From assembly GCF_007004645.1 (NCBI RefSeq), contig NZ_ML660019.1, forward strand, positions 702,437 to 766,436: 64,000 nucleotides of DNA, in the 5' to 3' direction. The notes under the pieces are model-generated. The model ran no database searches and was not told the origin of the DNA. It worked only from the letters and a program-made list of their open reading frames with translations. Source of the stretch: Aliiroseovarius halocynthiae. GTDB taxonomy: Bacteria > Pseudomonadota > Alphaproteobacteria > Rhodobacterales > Rhodobacteraceae. The translations under genes and the position numbers were made by a program. Below are positions 8,137-17,151 of the stretch, in pieces; position 1 is the first letter of the stretch; each line of letters opens with the position of its first letter.

Positions 8137-9165
8137 CTAGAATGTCAGTTGCTTGTCGCCCAAGGGGGCCAGCATGTGCTCGACCTCGGCTTGGGGCAGG
8201 TTGTCCATATCGTATTCCCAGTTCGGGTTGCGATCCTTGTCGATCACGGCGGCGCGAATGCCTTCGACCAGATCGGAATGTTCCAGCGCACGATAGACGA
8301 ACCGGTATTCCAATTCGAGCGATGCGCGCACGTCACGCGTTCCCGCCATCCGATGCAGCATCTCGACCGTGCAGGCCATCGACAGGGGCGAGTTTCGGCC
8401 CAGAAGCTCTAGCGTGTTCTCGGAAAACTGGCTGTCCTCAGCGCGAAGCGAAGTGACAATCTCGCCCAGACTGCCGCCACCGAAATGGGCGTCGATCATC
8501 GGCTGCATGGCCGACAGGTTGCCGGGAATAGGTGGGACCTGTGCTTCGTCGATGTGGTTGGGGTCGCCGGTGCGGATCAGGTCCACCTTCAGCGCGTCCC
8601 ATTCGGTTTGGGGGATCACATAATCGGCAAAGCCTGCGTGGATCGCATCGCCCGGCGCCAAACGTGCGCCGGTCATGCCGATATATTCGCCCAGTCTGCC
8701 CGGCGCATGGGCCAGGATCATTGATCCGCCCACATCCGGCACCAGCCCGATCCCGCATTCCGGCATCGCCATGCGCGAGGATCGCGCCATGATCCGGTGC
8801 GAGCCGTGACAGCCCACGCCGACGCCGCCACCCATGGTGAAGCCTTGCATGAAGCTGACCACGGGTTTGGGGAATTCAAACAGGCGCGCGTTCATACGGT
8901 ATTCATCGCGCCAGAATTCCTGTGCGCGGGTGTGATCGCCCGATAGGCCGATCTCGTAAATTTCGCGGATGTCACCTCCGGCACAGAAGGCACGATCACC
9001 CTCGGCGTCGATCAGAATCAGCGCCACGTCGTCATCACCAGCCCATTTGATCAGGGCCGCGTCGATCTCAAGACACATGTCATAGCTAAGAGCGTTCAGC
9101 GCATCCGGGCGGGTCAACGTGATCCGCCCCGCTTTGCCTTCTTTACGGATAGAGATGTCAGACAT
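8137..9165 (-). CDS. 3-hydroxyisobutyryl-CoA hydrolase (enoyl-CoA hydratase/isomerase family)
   Basis: Hydrolyses 3-hydroxyisobutyryl-CoA to free 3-hydroxyisobutyrate in valine breakdown. 342 residues, longer than plain crotonases (about 260) and matching the HIBCH/ECH_2 class. The oxyanion-hole regions are visible (AFCAGGDIREIYE near residue 61; FTMGGGVGVGCHGSHRI near 109) and the catalytic acid region MPECGIGLVPDVGG follows near 134. The start overlaps the stop of the preceding acyl-CoA dehydrogenase gene (TAATG), implying translational coupling. Confidence 0.9.
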   Translation of the reverse strand: MSDISIRKEGKAGRITLTRPDALNALSYDMCLEIDAALIKWAGDDDVALILIDAEGDRAFCAGGDIREIYEIGLSGDHTRAQEFWRDEYRMNARLFEFPKPVVSFMQGFTMGGGVGVGCHGSHRIMARSSRMAMPECGIGLVPDVGGSMILAHAPGRLGEYIGMTGARLAPGDAIHAGFADYVIPQTEWDALKVDLIRTGDPNHIDEAQVPPIPGNLSAMQPMIDAHFGGGSLGEIVTSLRAEDSQFSENTLELLGRNSPLSMACTVEMLHRMAGTRDVRASLELEYRFVYRALEHSDLVEGIRAAVIDKDRNPNWEYDMDNLPQAEVEHMLAPLGDKQLTF

Positions 9166-10316
9166 TAGCCGCGGTCACGCTCGGCCAACAGTTGACGGCC
9201 CACGATCAGGCGCATGATCTCGTTCGTGCCTTCCAGAATCTGGTGCACACGCAGGTCACGCACGATCTTCTCGATGCCGTAATCGGACAGATAGCCATAG
9301 CCGCCATGCAGTTGCAGACAGCCATTGGCGACCTCGAAGGACGCATCCGTCACCATCAGCTTGGCCATCGCGCAGAACTTGGACGCATCATGCGCGCCAT
9401 TGTCCAGCTTCCACGCTGCCTGACGCAGGAAGGTGCGCGCGGCTTGAAGCTTGGTCTCATACTCGGCCAGACGGAATTGCAGCGCTTGGAACTGGTCAAT
9501 GGTTTTGCCAAACGCCTTACGTTCGCCCATATATTGCAGGGTCAGATCCAGAGCTTTCTGTGCTCCGCCAAGAGCACCGGCAGAGATATTCAGACGTCCA
9601 CCGTCCAGACCTGCCATAGCATAGACAAAGCCTTTGCCTTCTTCACCCAGCAGATTCTCATGCGGCACGGTACAATCGTCGAATTGCACCTGAGAGGTCG
9701 GCTGCGCTTTCCACCCCATCTTACGTTCATTCGCGCCAAAGCTCAGACCCTGCGTGCCAGCTTCGACGATCACGGTCGAAATGCCTTTGGGGCCGTCTTC
9801 GCCAGTGCGGCACATGGTGACGTACACGTCTGAATAGTTGCCGCCCGAGATGAAGGCCTTGTTACCGTTCAACACGTATCCTTCGTTGGTTTTTTCGGCG
9901 CGAGCCTTCAGCGCGGCTGCGTCCGATCCCGAGCCCGGTTCGGTCAAGCAATAGCTGAACACTTTCTCCATTGAGCAGAGCGCCGGAAGCCACTTTTGCT
10001 TGTCTTCTTCCTTACCGAATTTGTCGATCATGCCGCCACACATGTTGTGGATCGACAAGAAAGACCCAATTGCCGGATCGGCCATGGCAAGCGCTTCGAA
10101 AATCAGCGTGGCATCAAGGCGCGATAGGCCAGACCCGCCGTATTCTTCAGAGACATAGATGCCGCCAAACCCAAGCTCGGCGAGCTGCGGCCACAGCTCT
10201 TTCGGGATGGTGCCTTCGGCCTCCCACTTCTCGGAATTGGGTGCGATATTTTCTTCGCCAAAGCTTTTTGCCATGTCGAAAATGAGGGTCTGTTCCTCGG
10301 TCAGCGCGAAATCCAT
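9165..10316 (-). CDS. Acyl-CoA dehydrogenase, probably isobutyryl-CoA dehydrogenase
   Basis: FAD-dependent dehydrogenation of a short branched acyl-CoA, feeding the downstream hydrolase and MmsB. 383 residues, standard for the family. Motifs: CLTEPGSGSDAAALK (FAD and substrate contact), FGKTIDQFQALQF, and the C-terminal QILEGTNEIMRLIVGRQLL, which includes the catalytic Glu region near residues 360-370. First gene of the leftward valine cluster, preceded by AGGAGG-like sequence. The isobutyryl specificity is inferred from the neighbours; related 2-methylbutyryl or butyryl enzymes look alike. Confidence 0.91.
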   Translation of the reverse strand: MDFALTEEQTLIFDMAKSFGEENIAPNSEKWEAEGTIPKELWPQLAELGFGGIYVSEEYGGSGLSRLDATLIFEALAMADPAIGSFLSIHNMCGGMIDKFGKEEDKQKWLPALCSMEKVFSYCLTEPGSGSDAAALKARAEKTNEGYVLNGNKAFISGGNYSDVYVTMCRTGEDGPKGISTVIVEAGTQGLSFGANERKMGWKAQPTSQVQFDDCTVPHENLLGEEGKGFVYAMAGLDGGRLNISAGALGGAQKALDLTLQYMGERKAFGKTIDQFQALQFRLAEYETKLQAARTFLRQAAWKLDNGAHDASKFCAMAKLMVTDASFEVANGCLQLHGGYGYLSDYGIEKIVRDLRVHQILEGTNEIMRLIVGRQLLAERDRG

Positions 10317-10454
10317 CTGGTCCTCCCGTCCACGTGTCTGGGCGTAACTTAGGGCGCAATCCTTACAGGAGTTTTTCAGGCCCTGTAACCTTCCGCCGTA
10401 TCCTAAGAATTATCCGGGTCTAACCCATCGAAAAACCACGTAGAAATACTGTGT

Positions 10455-11588
10455 CTATAGCCCATCATGGAACGCGTCGACCAGATGACGAACCACGTCG
10501 CGCAACGCTTCTTCTTTCGGTTTTTCAGCCTGAAGGCTGTCATGAAAGACGGCACGTTGACGGTCGGAAGCGGTGCCGCCTGACAGAATGGTGCGGGCGT
10601 GTTCGACCTCGGCCTGACAGCCCAAGACTTCCGCGTCCTCGGCAGTCAATTCGATCATCTCGTCCAGCAAGGCGTCAAAGCCCACGATCTCGCCCTGACC
10701 GAAGTCGATTAAGCCGCCCGTCACACCATAGCGCTGGGCGCGCCAGCGGTTTTCGCCGACAAGGAAATTATCGTACATCCGCCAGCGTTGGTTCTTGGCT
10801 TTCAAACGCCATAGCATGCGCGTCAAACATTGGATCAATGCGGCCAGCGACAGCGTGTCTTCCATGCGCGGCTGTACATCGCAAATCCGCGCCTCGATGG
10901 TTGGGAAGCGGGCTGATGGGCGCAGATCCCACCAGATTTTCGAACTGTCTTCGATCACTCCGATATCCACCAGCGCCTGAACCGAGCGTTCATATTCTGA
11001 CCAGCTTCCAAGCTGCGGGGGCAATCCGGTGCGGGGCAGGTTGTCAAACACGGTCAACCGGTACGAGGCCAATCCCGTGTCTTCCCCCTGCCAAAAAGGA
11101 GAGCTGGCGGACATCGCCAGCAGATGCGGCAGGAAATAGGTCAACTGATTTACAAGGTCGATCCGCGTGTCTGGATCGGGGATGCCCACATGCACATGCA
11201 TCCCGCAAATCAACATGCGCCGCACCACGCCCGCCAGATCCCGGCGCAGGTCATTATAGCGATCCTTGTCTACGTGATGTTGATCTTTCCAATCTGCGAA
11301 TGGATGGCACGAGGCCGCAATCGGGGCCAGGCCATAAATCTTCGCATTCTTTGAAACACAGGCGCGCAGCCGTTTCAGATCGTCGCGGGCTTCGGATACA
11401 TCTGCGCAAACGCGGGTTCCGATCTCGATCTGGCATTGCAGATATTCAGGGCTGACTTGGCCCTCCAACTCGGCGCGGCAGGCCTCCATCATCTCATCTG
11501 GGGCTTCGCGCAGGGCAAGGCTGTCGCGATCGATCAACAGGTATTCTTCCTCGATCCCGATCGAGAATGTGGGGGCTTGTCGGGCCAT
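10455..11588 (-). CDS. Carboxylate-amine ligase / glutamate-cysteine ligase type 2 family protein
   Basis: 377-residue ATP-dependent carboxylate-amine ligase of the YbdK/GCS2 class, which makes gamma-glutamyl-type bonds; the real substrate is unknown. The N-terminal [13 protein letters not shown] and the central MHVHVGIPD motif (about residues 120-145) supply metal- and ATP-binding residues. The start ATG at 11588 (MARQAPTF) is chosen because AGGAGGA sits seven bases upstream; an in-frame ATG at 11630 lacks one. It stands alone between two valine-degradation segments. Probably not the main glutathione-pathway enzyme. Confidence 0.85.
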   Translation of the reverse strand: MARQAPTFSIGIEEEYLLIDRDSLALREAPDEMMEACRAELEGQVSPEYLQCQIEIGTRVCADVSEARDDLKRLRACVSKNAKIYGLAPIAASCHPFADWKDQHHVDKDRYNDLRRDLAGVVRRMLICGMHVHVGIPDPDTRIDLVNQLTYFLPHLLAMSASSPFWQGEDTGLASYRLTVFDNLPRTGLPPQLGSWSEYERSVQALVDIGVIEDSSKIWWDLRPSARFPTIEARICDVQPRMEDTLSLAALIQCLTRMLWRLKAKNQRWRMYDNFLVGENRWRAQRYGVTGGLIDFGQGEIVGFDALLDEMIELTAEDAEVLGCQAEVEHARTILSGGTASDRQRAVFHDSLQAEKPKEEALRDVVRHLVDAFHDGL

Positions 11589-11669
11589 GGCCTGTCCTCC
11601 TGTCTGCATCGCGCAAGACCACTTTGGCAAGAGAATGTCGAATGGACAAGCGGGCAGGCCTGAAACGAA

Positions 11670-11698
11670 AAACGCCCCGGCGGAGGGCCGGGGCGTTT
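11670..11698 (-). terminator. Rho-independent-like terminator after mmsA
   Basis: Twelve-base-pair perfect stem with arms AAACGCCCCGGC and GCCGGGGCGTTT, a 5-base loop and a T-rich exit on the minus strand, 20 bases beyond the mmsA stop codon. Confidence 0.8.
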
Positions 11699-11718
11699 CG
11701 TGAAAACCAAATCAGGTC

Positions 11719-13218
11719 TTAGTCCATGGCTTTGAAGTTGAACTCGCCACCTTCTTTGATGCCCGACGGCCAGCGCTGGGTCACGGTCTTGGTGCGCGTG
11801 TAGAACTTGAACGCGTCCGGGCCGTGTTGGTTCAGGTCGCCAAAGCCCGACTTCTTCCATCCGCCGAAAGTGTGATAGGCCAGCGGAACCGGGATCGGAA
11901 CGTTGATGCCGACCATGCCGATATTGATCCGGTTGGCGAAATCACGTGCGGTGTCACCATCACGGGTGAAGATCGCGGTGCCGTTGCCGTATTCGTGATC
12001 CATGGCGTGGCCGATGGCTTCCTCATAGCTTTCAGCGCGCACCATCGACAGAACAGGGCCAAAGATTTCCTGCTTGTAGATGTCCATATCGGTGGTGACG
12101 TTGTCGAAAAGGTGCGGGCCAACAAAGAAGCCGTCCTCATAGCCCTGAAGACTGAAGTCGCGGTTGTCGACAACCAGATCAGCACCCTGTTCTACGCCCG
12201 AGTTGATCAGGCGCAGGATGTTTTCCTTGGCAGCCGAGGTCACAACGGGGCCGTAATCCACGTCATCGCCTGCGGTGTAAGGTGCGACTTTCAGCTTTTC
12301 AATGCGCGGCACAAGGGCGTCACGCAGCTTGTCAGCGGTTTCGTTACCCACTGGCACAGCAACCGAGATCGCCATGCAGCGCTCGCCAGCTGCGCCGAAA
12401 CCAGCACCGATCAGCGCGTCTGCCGCCTGTTCGATATCGGCGTCGGGCATGATGATCATGTGGTTTTTCGCACCGCCGAAGCACTGTGCGCGTTTGCCGT
12501 TGGCGGTAGCACGCGAGTAGATGTAATGCGCAATCGGGGTAGAACCGACGAAGGCAACGCCCTGAATGGTTTCGTTGTCCAGAATGGCATCAACCGAGTC
12601 TTTGTCGCCGTTCACGACCTGCAGTACGCCATCGGGCAGGCCAGCTTCTTTGCACAGCTGGGCCAGCATCAGTGGAACCGAGGGGTCGCGCTCGGACGGT
12701 TTCAGGATCATCGCGTTGCCTGCGGCCAGTGCCGGACCCATGCCCCACAGTGGGATCATGGCAGGGAAGTTGAAGGGCGTGATCGACGCCACAACGCCCA
12801 AAGGCTGACGCATGGAATACATGTCGATACCGGGGCCAGCGGAGTCGGTGAATTCGCCCTTCATCATCTGGGCTGCACCGATGCAGTATTCGATCACTTC
12901 CAGACCACGCTGAACGTCGCCTTTTGCGTCGGGGATGGTTTTGCCATGCTCGCGCGACAGGGCTTCAGCCAGCTTGTCCATGTCACGGTTCAGAAGGCCA
13001 ACCAGCGCCATCATCACACGGCCGCGTTTTTGCGGGTTGGTTGCGCCCCAAGCTTTCTGGGCTTCGGCGGCTTTGGCGACGGCGTCGTCCAGCTCGGCTT
13101 TGGTGGCCAGGGCAACCTGTGCCTGTACTTCGCCGGTGGCGGGGTTAAAGACGTCGGCAGTGCGGCCGGACGTCCCGTCGACCATCTGGCCGTTGATCCA
13201 GTGTCCAAGTTTCTGCAT
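11719..13218 (-). CDS. mmsA: Methylmalonate-semialdehyde dehydrogenase (acylating)
   Basis: CoA-acylating oxidation of methylmalonate semialdehyde to propionyl-CoA (valine) and, in this family, of malonate semialdehyde to acetyl-CoA (inositol). 499 residues; start ATG at 13218 (MQKLGHWING) with GGGAG upstream. A much longer upstream frame has no ribosome site. Features include FNFPAMIPLWGMGPALAAGN, NAD-binding GSTPIAHYIYSRA and the catalytic Cys in GAAGERCMA near residue 283. No separate iolA was seen in the inositol locus 2-16 kb away, so this enzyme may serve both pathways. A divergent LysR gene lies 185 bases upstream. Confidence 0.95.
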   Translation of the reverse strand: MQKLGHWINGQMVDGTSGRTADVFNPATGEVQAQVALATKAELDDAVAKAAEAQKAWGATNPQKRGRVMMALVGLLNRDMDKLAEALSREHGKTIPDAKGDVQRGLEVIEYCIGAAQMMKGEFTDSAGPGIDMYSMRQPLGVVASITPFNFPAMIPLWGMGPALAAGNAMILKPSERDPSVPLMLAQLCKEAGLPDGVLQVVNGDKDSVDAILDNETIQGVAFVGSTPIAHYIYSRATANGKRAQCFGGAKNHMIIMPDADIEQAADALIGAGFGAAGERCMAISVAVPVGNETADKLRDALVPRIEKLKVAPYTAGDDVDYGPVVTSAAKENILRLINSGVEQGADLVVDNRDFSLQGYEDGFFVGPHLFDNVTTDMDIYKQEIFGPVLSMVRAESYEEAIGHAMDHEYGNGTAIFTRDGDTARDFANRINIGMVGINVPIPVPLAYHTFGGWKKSGFGDLNQHGPDAFKFYTRTKTVTQRWPSGIKEGGEFNFKAMD

Positions 13219-13336
13219 GGTAGTTCTCCCATTATTCGGGGGCAGGATAGTCTTGCAGAATTGCCGGGAAAAGGGGTAGTTTTCCAAAAGCGTTTTGCAA
13301 TTTTGCAAGATGCGGGCGCGGGGACGAGATGTGGCA

Positions 13337-13397
13337 GGGGCTTCGCCCCTCGGCCTTACGGCCTCACCCCAGGATATTTGAAACAAGAAAAAGAGGG
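13337..13397. repeat. Candidate REP-like intergenic element
   Basis: Two small hairpins in tandem, GGGGC-TTC-GCCCC (13337-13349) and GGCC-TTAC-GGCC (13352-13363), followed by CACCCCAGGATATTTG and an A/G-rich tail. This arrangement resembles short extragenic elements common in Rhodobacteraceae genomes (from memory). Only one copy is visible here, so the repeat status needs the full genome. Confidence 0.4.
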
Positions 13398-13403
13398 GCG
13401 GCT

Positions 13404-14300
13404 TTGGACTGGGATGATCTGAAAGTGTTTCTTGCGGTGGCGCGCGGGGAAAGCCTGTCGCGTGCTGGGCGTGTGTTGAAGCGGGATGCAGCAACCGTTG
13501 GGCGGCGGGTGTCCAAGCTTGAGGCGGATCTTGGGCTGCCGTTGTTCACGAAATCTCCGCAAGGATATGCGCTGACGGATGCTGGGTTGCGGCTGATGGC
13601 CCATGCCGAGCGCGTTGAACAGGCGGTGATGTCCGGTGTGGACGAGCTGGCAGGGCAGTCAGGGCAATTGTCTGGGCAGGTGCGGATCGGGGCGACAGAT
13701 GGGGTGGCCAGCTTCATCCTGCCGCAGGTCTGTGCTGCCATTCAGCGCGATCATCCTGAGTTGGAGTTGCAGATCGTCGCGCTTCCGCGTGTGATCAACC
13801 TGTCCAAGCGCGAGGCCGATATGGCGATCACGGTGTCGCCACCGCAGACGGGCCGGATCACAGTGCAGAAAATTACAGACTATCATCTTCATCTTGCGGC
13901 GACGCATGATTATCTGGCGCAAGCATCGCCTTTGGACAGTTTGGCTGATCTGCGCAATCACCCGGTGGTGGGATATATTCAGGATATGATTTCCTATCCT
14001 GAGCTGGATTTCCTTGAGGATCTGGGGGTCGAAAAAACGGCCTTGGCATCTAACCTTGTGTCGGTGCAGCTGGGACTTGTGAAGCAAGGTGGTGGCGTGG
14101 GCGTTACGCATGACTTCATTTTGCCCTCGGCACCCGAATTGAAGCGGGTTCTGATCGATGAGCTTTCGATCCGGCGCTCGTTTTATCTGGTGCGCCATGA
14201 AGGCGATGCACGCATGGAGCGGTTCGCGCGGGTGGGGGAAGAGCTATTGCGCGGAATTCGGGACGAGGTGGCCCGCCTGGAAGGAATGGTCCGGGATTAG
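13404..14300 (+). CDS. LysR family transcriptional regulator, divergent from mmsA
   Basis: 298-residue LysR-type regulator with an N-terminal helix-turn-helix (WDDLKVFLAVARGESLSRA, then AATVGRRVSKLEADLG) and a periplasmic-binding-like effector domain from about residue 90. The likely start is TTG at 13404, giving LDWDDLKVFL, which aligns with the usual MDWDxLRxFLAVA start and has AGAGGGG upstream; the frame is open further upstream without an initiation site. Position back-to-back with mmsA suggests control of mmsA; the effector is unknown. Confidence 0.85.
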   Translation: MDWDDLKVFLAVARGESLSRAGRVLKRDAATVGRRVSKLEADLGLPLFTKSPQGYALTDAGLRLMAHAERVEQAVMSGVDELAGQSGQLSGQVRIGATDGVASFILPQVCAAIQRDHPELELQIVALPRVINLSKREADMAITVSPPQTGRITVQKITDYHLHLAATHDYLAQASPLDSLADLRNHPVVGYIQDMISYPELDFLEDLGVEKTALASNLVSVQLGLVKQGGGVGVTHDFILPSAPELKRVLIDELSIRRSFYLVRHEGDARMERFARVGEELLRGIRDEVARLEGMVRD

Positions 14301-14392
14301 TGCTGCAAGTGCAAAGAGTTCTTGACATTTTGTTGCGCGAAAGGCGACGCTGGGGACAGAAAAATACAATACATTCAGACAGGAGGGCACCC

Positions 14393-14827
14393 ATGCTCAT
14401 TCACCAGATCCTCAAAGACAAAAACCTCGAGGGTGTTGCGACGGTCAAGCCGGGTAGCAAGGTGGCGGCCGCAGCACAGCTTCTGTCCGAGAAAAAAATT
14501 GGTGCGGTGATCGTGTCTAACGATGGGGTTCATCCGGCGGGCATCCTGTCCGAGCGTGACATTGTATCCGAGCTGGGTAAAGTCGGCACGGGCTGTCTGG
14601 ATCAGCCGGTGGATGACCTGATGACTGCGAAGCTGATTACCTGCGCGCCGGGCGACCGAGCCATTCAGGTGCTGCAAACCATGACCGAGGGCCGTTTCCG
14701 CCACATGCCGGTGATGGAAGGTGACGAGATGGTTGGTTTGGTGTCTATCGGCGACGTGGTCAAAGCCCGTTTGGAAGAGCTGTCCCAGCAGGCGGATGCG
14801 CTGAAAAACATGATTATGGGCTACTAG
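14393..14827 (+). CDS. CBS-domain pair protein
   Basis: 144-residue protein made of two CBS motifs: residues about 8-62 (VKPGSKVAAAAQLLSEKKIGAVIV) and 75-130 (ITCAPGDRAIQVLQTMTEGRFRHMPVM). Such stand-alone CBS pairs bind adenosine nucleotides and regulate partners, but no target can be named. The start ATG at 14393 (MLIHQIL) follows AGGAGGG. It stands alone between the LysR gene and coaD, and a short GC hairpin (ACCCG/CGGGT at 14835-14849) follows it. Confidence 0.88.
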   Translation: MLIHQILKDKNLEGVATVKPGSKVAAAAQLLSEKKIGAVIVSNDGVHPAGILSERDIVSELGKVGTGCLDQPVDDLMTAKLITCAPGDRAIQVLQTMTEGRFRHMPVMEGDEMVGLVSIGDVVKARLEELSQQADALKNMIMGY

Positions 14828-14975
14828 ATCTTGGACCCGCGTTTCGGGTTTGCCTTTCGCTTGTGTCTTAAGCCAAGCTCGGAACGCTTTACGTAGGAAT
14901 ACGCTGCACTGCGGAAAAAGCTTGCATTTGGGTGTGTCATAATGTTGCGTGCGCCCACTGTAAGGAGACCAGATC

Positions 14976-15467
14976 ATGCGCATCGGATTGTACCCCGGAA
15001 CCTTCGACCCGATTACTTTGGGGCATACAGACATCATTCGTCGCGCCTGTGCGCTGGTGGATCGTCTGGTGATTGGCGTTGCAATCAATACCGGCAAGGG
15101 ACCGTTGTTTTCGTTGGAAGAACGCGTGGCGATGGTCGAAGCGGAATGTGCCAAGCTGTCCGCCGAAACCGGGACCGAGATCGTGGCCCACCCCTTTCAG
15201 AACCTTCTGATCGATTGCGCCCACGATGTCGGCGCGCAGATCATCATTCGCGGCCTGCGCGCTGTGACGGATTTCGAGTATGAATATCAGATGGTTGGCA
15301 TGAATCGTGCGATGGATGACAGTGTTGAAACCGTGTTTCTGATGGCCGAGGCACGATATCAGGCGATCGCGTCCAAGCTGGTGAAAGAAATCGCAAAGCT
15401 GGGCGGCGACGTCAGCAATTTCGTTCCTGCTGATGTTCAGGAAAAGCTTCTGGCGAAGATCGGCTAG
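14976..15467 (+). CDS. coaD: Phosphopantetheine adenylyltransferase
   Basis: Transfers AMP from ATP to 4'-phosphopantetheine, making dephospho-CoA in coenzyme A synthesis. 163 residues, the normal size. The T/HxGH motif is TFDPITLGHTDII near residues 10-22, and the conserved C-terminal region includes GLRAVTDFEYEYQM and EARYQAIASKLVKEIA. Start ATG at 14976 follows AAGGAGA. It faces the inositol operon end, with four bases between the stop codons. Confidence 0.97.
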   Translation: MRIGLYPGTFDPITLGHTDIIRRACALVDRLVIGVAINTGKGPLFSLEERVAMVEAECAKLSAETGTEIVAHPFQNLLIDCAHDVGAQIIIRGLRAVTDFEYEYQMVGMNRAMDDSVETVFLMAEARYQAIASKLVKEIAKLGGDVSNFVPADVQEKLLAKIG

Positions 15468-15471
15468 GCGC

Positions 15472-16302
15472 CTATTCTGGTTTGAACGCGCGTAGGACCT
15501 GTCGGGCAACCGCGACCACGGGATCATGTGTTTCTTTCAAAATCTGCACCCGGTCAAACCGGTCAGGATCGGACGTGACCGCATCTCGCAATGCGTTGCC
15601 AAATGCCATCCGAAGCTCGGTTCCGATGTTGAACTTGCAGATTTTGGACCCGCGCGCCAATGCAGTCCGCTGCGCCACAGGGACGCCGGAACCGCCGTGG
15701 ATCACCAATGGCGTTTCGGTTAGGGCCTCGATCGCGCGGATGCGGGGTTCGTCCAGACCGCCTTCTTTGTCCTGTTGCAAATGTACGTTCCCGACCGAGA
15801 TTGCCATGGCGTCCACCCCGGTCTCGCGGGCGAATTGCGCGGCCTCTTCCGGGTCCGTTCCGGCAGAGCCTTCGCCGCCTGAATATCCAACAAAGCCGAT
15901 CTCGCCCTCGCAGGACACGCCTGCGGCATGGGCCATTTCAGCAATGGCGGCAGTTTCGTCGATGTTTTGCTGAAGTGGTTTGCGGGATCCGTCGAACATC
16001 ACAGATGTAAAGCCGCTGTCGATGGCAATGCGACAGTCCTCGGCCGTATAGCCATGGTCCAGATGGGCCACGACGGGAACCGAGGCACCTTCGGCCAAGT
16101 GGCGGAACATCTTGCCCAGAATGGGCAGGGGTGTGTGTTCGCGGCAGGATGGCCCGGCTTGCAGAATGACCGGGCAGTTTTCTGCCTCGGCTGCTGCGAC
16201 ATAGGCGCGCATGTCCTCCCATCCCAGGGTTACAAGGCCAGCTACGGCATAGCCATCGCGCAGCGCTGGTTGCACGACGTCTTTCAATGTCACCAATGTC
16301 AT
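15472..16302 (-). CDS. Class II aldolase, probable 6-phospho-5-dehydro-2-deoxy-gluconate aldolase (IolJ-like)
   Basis: 276-residue zinc-dependent class II fructose-bisphosphate-aldolase family enzyme. Zinc and active-site motifs: VVAHLDHGYT near residue 80 and PLVIHGGSGVP near 200. As the last gene of the leftward inositol operon it is the natural candidate for splitting 6-phospho-5-dehydro-2-deoxy-D-gluconate into dihydroxyacetone phosphate and malonate semialdehyde (the IolJ step). The start overlaps the iolB stop by four bases. A general aldolase or tagatose-type function is possible by sequence; the assignment is from context. Confidence 0.85.
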   Translation of the reverse strand: MTLVTLKDVVQPALRDGYAVAGLVTLGWEDMRAYVAAAEAENCPVILQAGPSCREHTPLPILGKMFRHLAEGASVPVVAHLDHGYTAEDCRIAIDSGFTSVMFDGSRKPLQQNIDETAAIAEMAHAAGVSCEGEIGFVGYSGGEGSAGTDPEEAAQFARETGVDAMAISVGNVHLQQDKEGGLDEPRIRAIEALTETPLVIHGGSGVPVAQRTALARGSKICKFNIGTELRMAFGNALRDAVTSDPDRFDRVQILKETHDPVVAVARQVLRAFKPE

Positions 16303-17141
16303 TTGAACTTCGCCACCATGTCCATGATGCCGGGGATTGTGTGCAATTGCTCGGCATGTGTGGGTTGGAAATATTGCTTCAACGAGCGCTGAGACTGCCC
16401 GCCCAGAATGGTGAAATAGTACATTTCATATCCGGGCAGCACCGCGCAGGGGTGATAGCCTTTGTCGATGCAGATGGTTGAGCCATCCATGATGTGATAG
16501 GCGTCGCCCGGCTTGTTGTCTTCGCGCTGAAGCATCTGAAGGCCCGAGCCATAATTCGGTTTGAACCGGAAGTTATAGGTCTCGTCATGGCGGGTTTCGT
16601 CGGGCAGGCGGTCGGTATCATGTTTGTGCGAGGGGAAGCCGGACCAGCCGCCTTGCCCTACGGTGAACAGCTCGCTGACCAGAAGGCGGCCAACCTTGTC
16701 ATGCTGGTTCGCGCCTAGGATGTGCTTGATTTTACGGTGCGTTTTCGTGTCGTCCGAGCCATATTGCACCAGATCCAACTGGCTTTCGCGCACGTCGAAG
16801 GGTTCCAGCACTTTGTCGTATTTTGCGCCTGCAATGAAGGTCTCGGTCTCGTCCGTGATACAGGTTAGCCGCACCTTGGCGCCGACGGGAACATAGACGC
16901 CCTCGGGCTCGCCCCCCCAAACGTCACCAACGCGATTGCCAAGGTGTTCGAACACGGCCCCTTCCACATCAACATCAACCGTCCCTGTGGCAGGTACCAC
17001 GCAGGTCTCGTATCCGGGCACGGTGTATTCAAACACTTCGCCTTTCTTCAGTTTCACGATGTTGAAATAAGTCAGCGGCACCAGATCGTGATCTGCATCC
17101 ACGATGGGTTTGTTCTGATTGTCGTGTGGGGCGATATGCAT
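16299..17141 (-). CDS. iolB: 5-deoxy-glucuronate isomerase
   Basis: Converts 5-deoxy-D-glucuronate to 2-deoxy-5-keto-D-gluconate in myo-inositol degradation. 280 residues; bicupin fold with metal-binding elements (GWSGFPSHKHD near residue 165; CIDKGYHPCAVLPGYEMYYF near residue 225). Sits between iolC (10-base gap) and the aldolase gene (4-base overlap) in the iolD-C-B-J order. Confidence 0.95.
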   Translation of the reverse strand: MHIAPHDNQNKPIVDADHDLVPLTYFNIVKLKKGEVFEYTVPGYETCVVPATGTVDVDVEGAVFEHLGNRVGDVWGGEPEGVYVPVGAKVRLTCITDETETFIAGAKYDKVLEPFDVRESQLDLVQYGSDDTKTHRKIKHILGANQHDKVGRLLVSELFTVGQGGWSGFPSHKHDTDRLPDETRHDETYNFRFKPNYGSGLQMLQREDNKPGDAYHIMDGSTICIDKGYHPCAVLPGYEMYYFTILGGQSQRSLKQYFQPTHAEQLHTIPGIMDMVAKFK

Positions 17142-17151
17142 GGGGTGTCCT

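Noticed and set aside
11824-13422. 532-codon open frame opposite mmsA
   Set aside because: Antisense shadow of a strongly conserved dehydrogenase; rich in His/Val with no domain.
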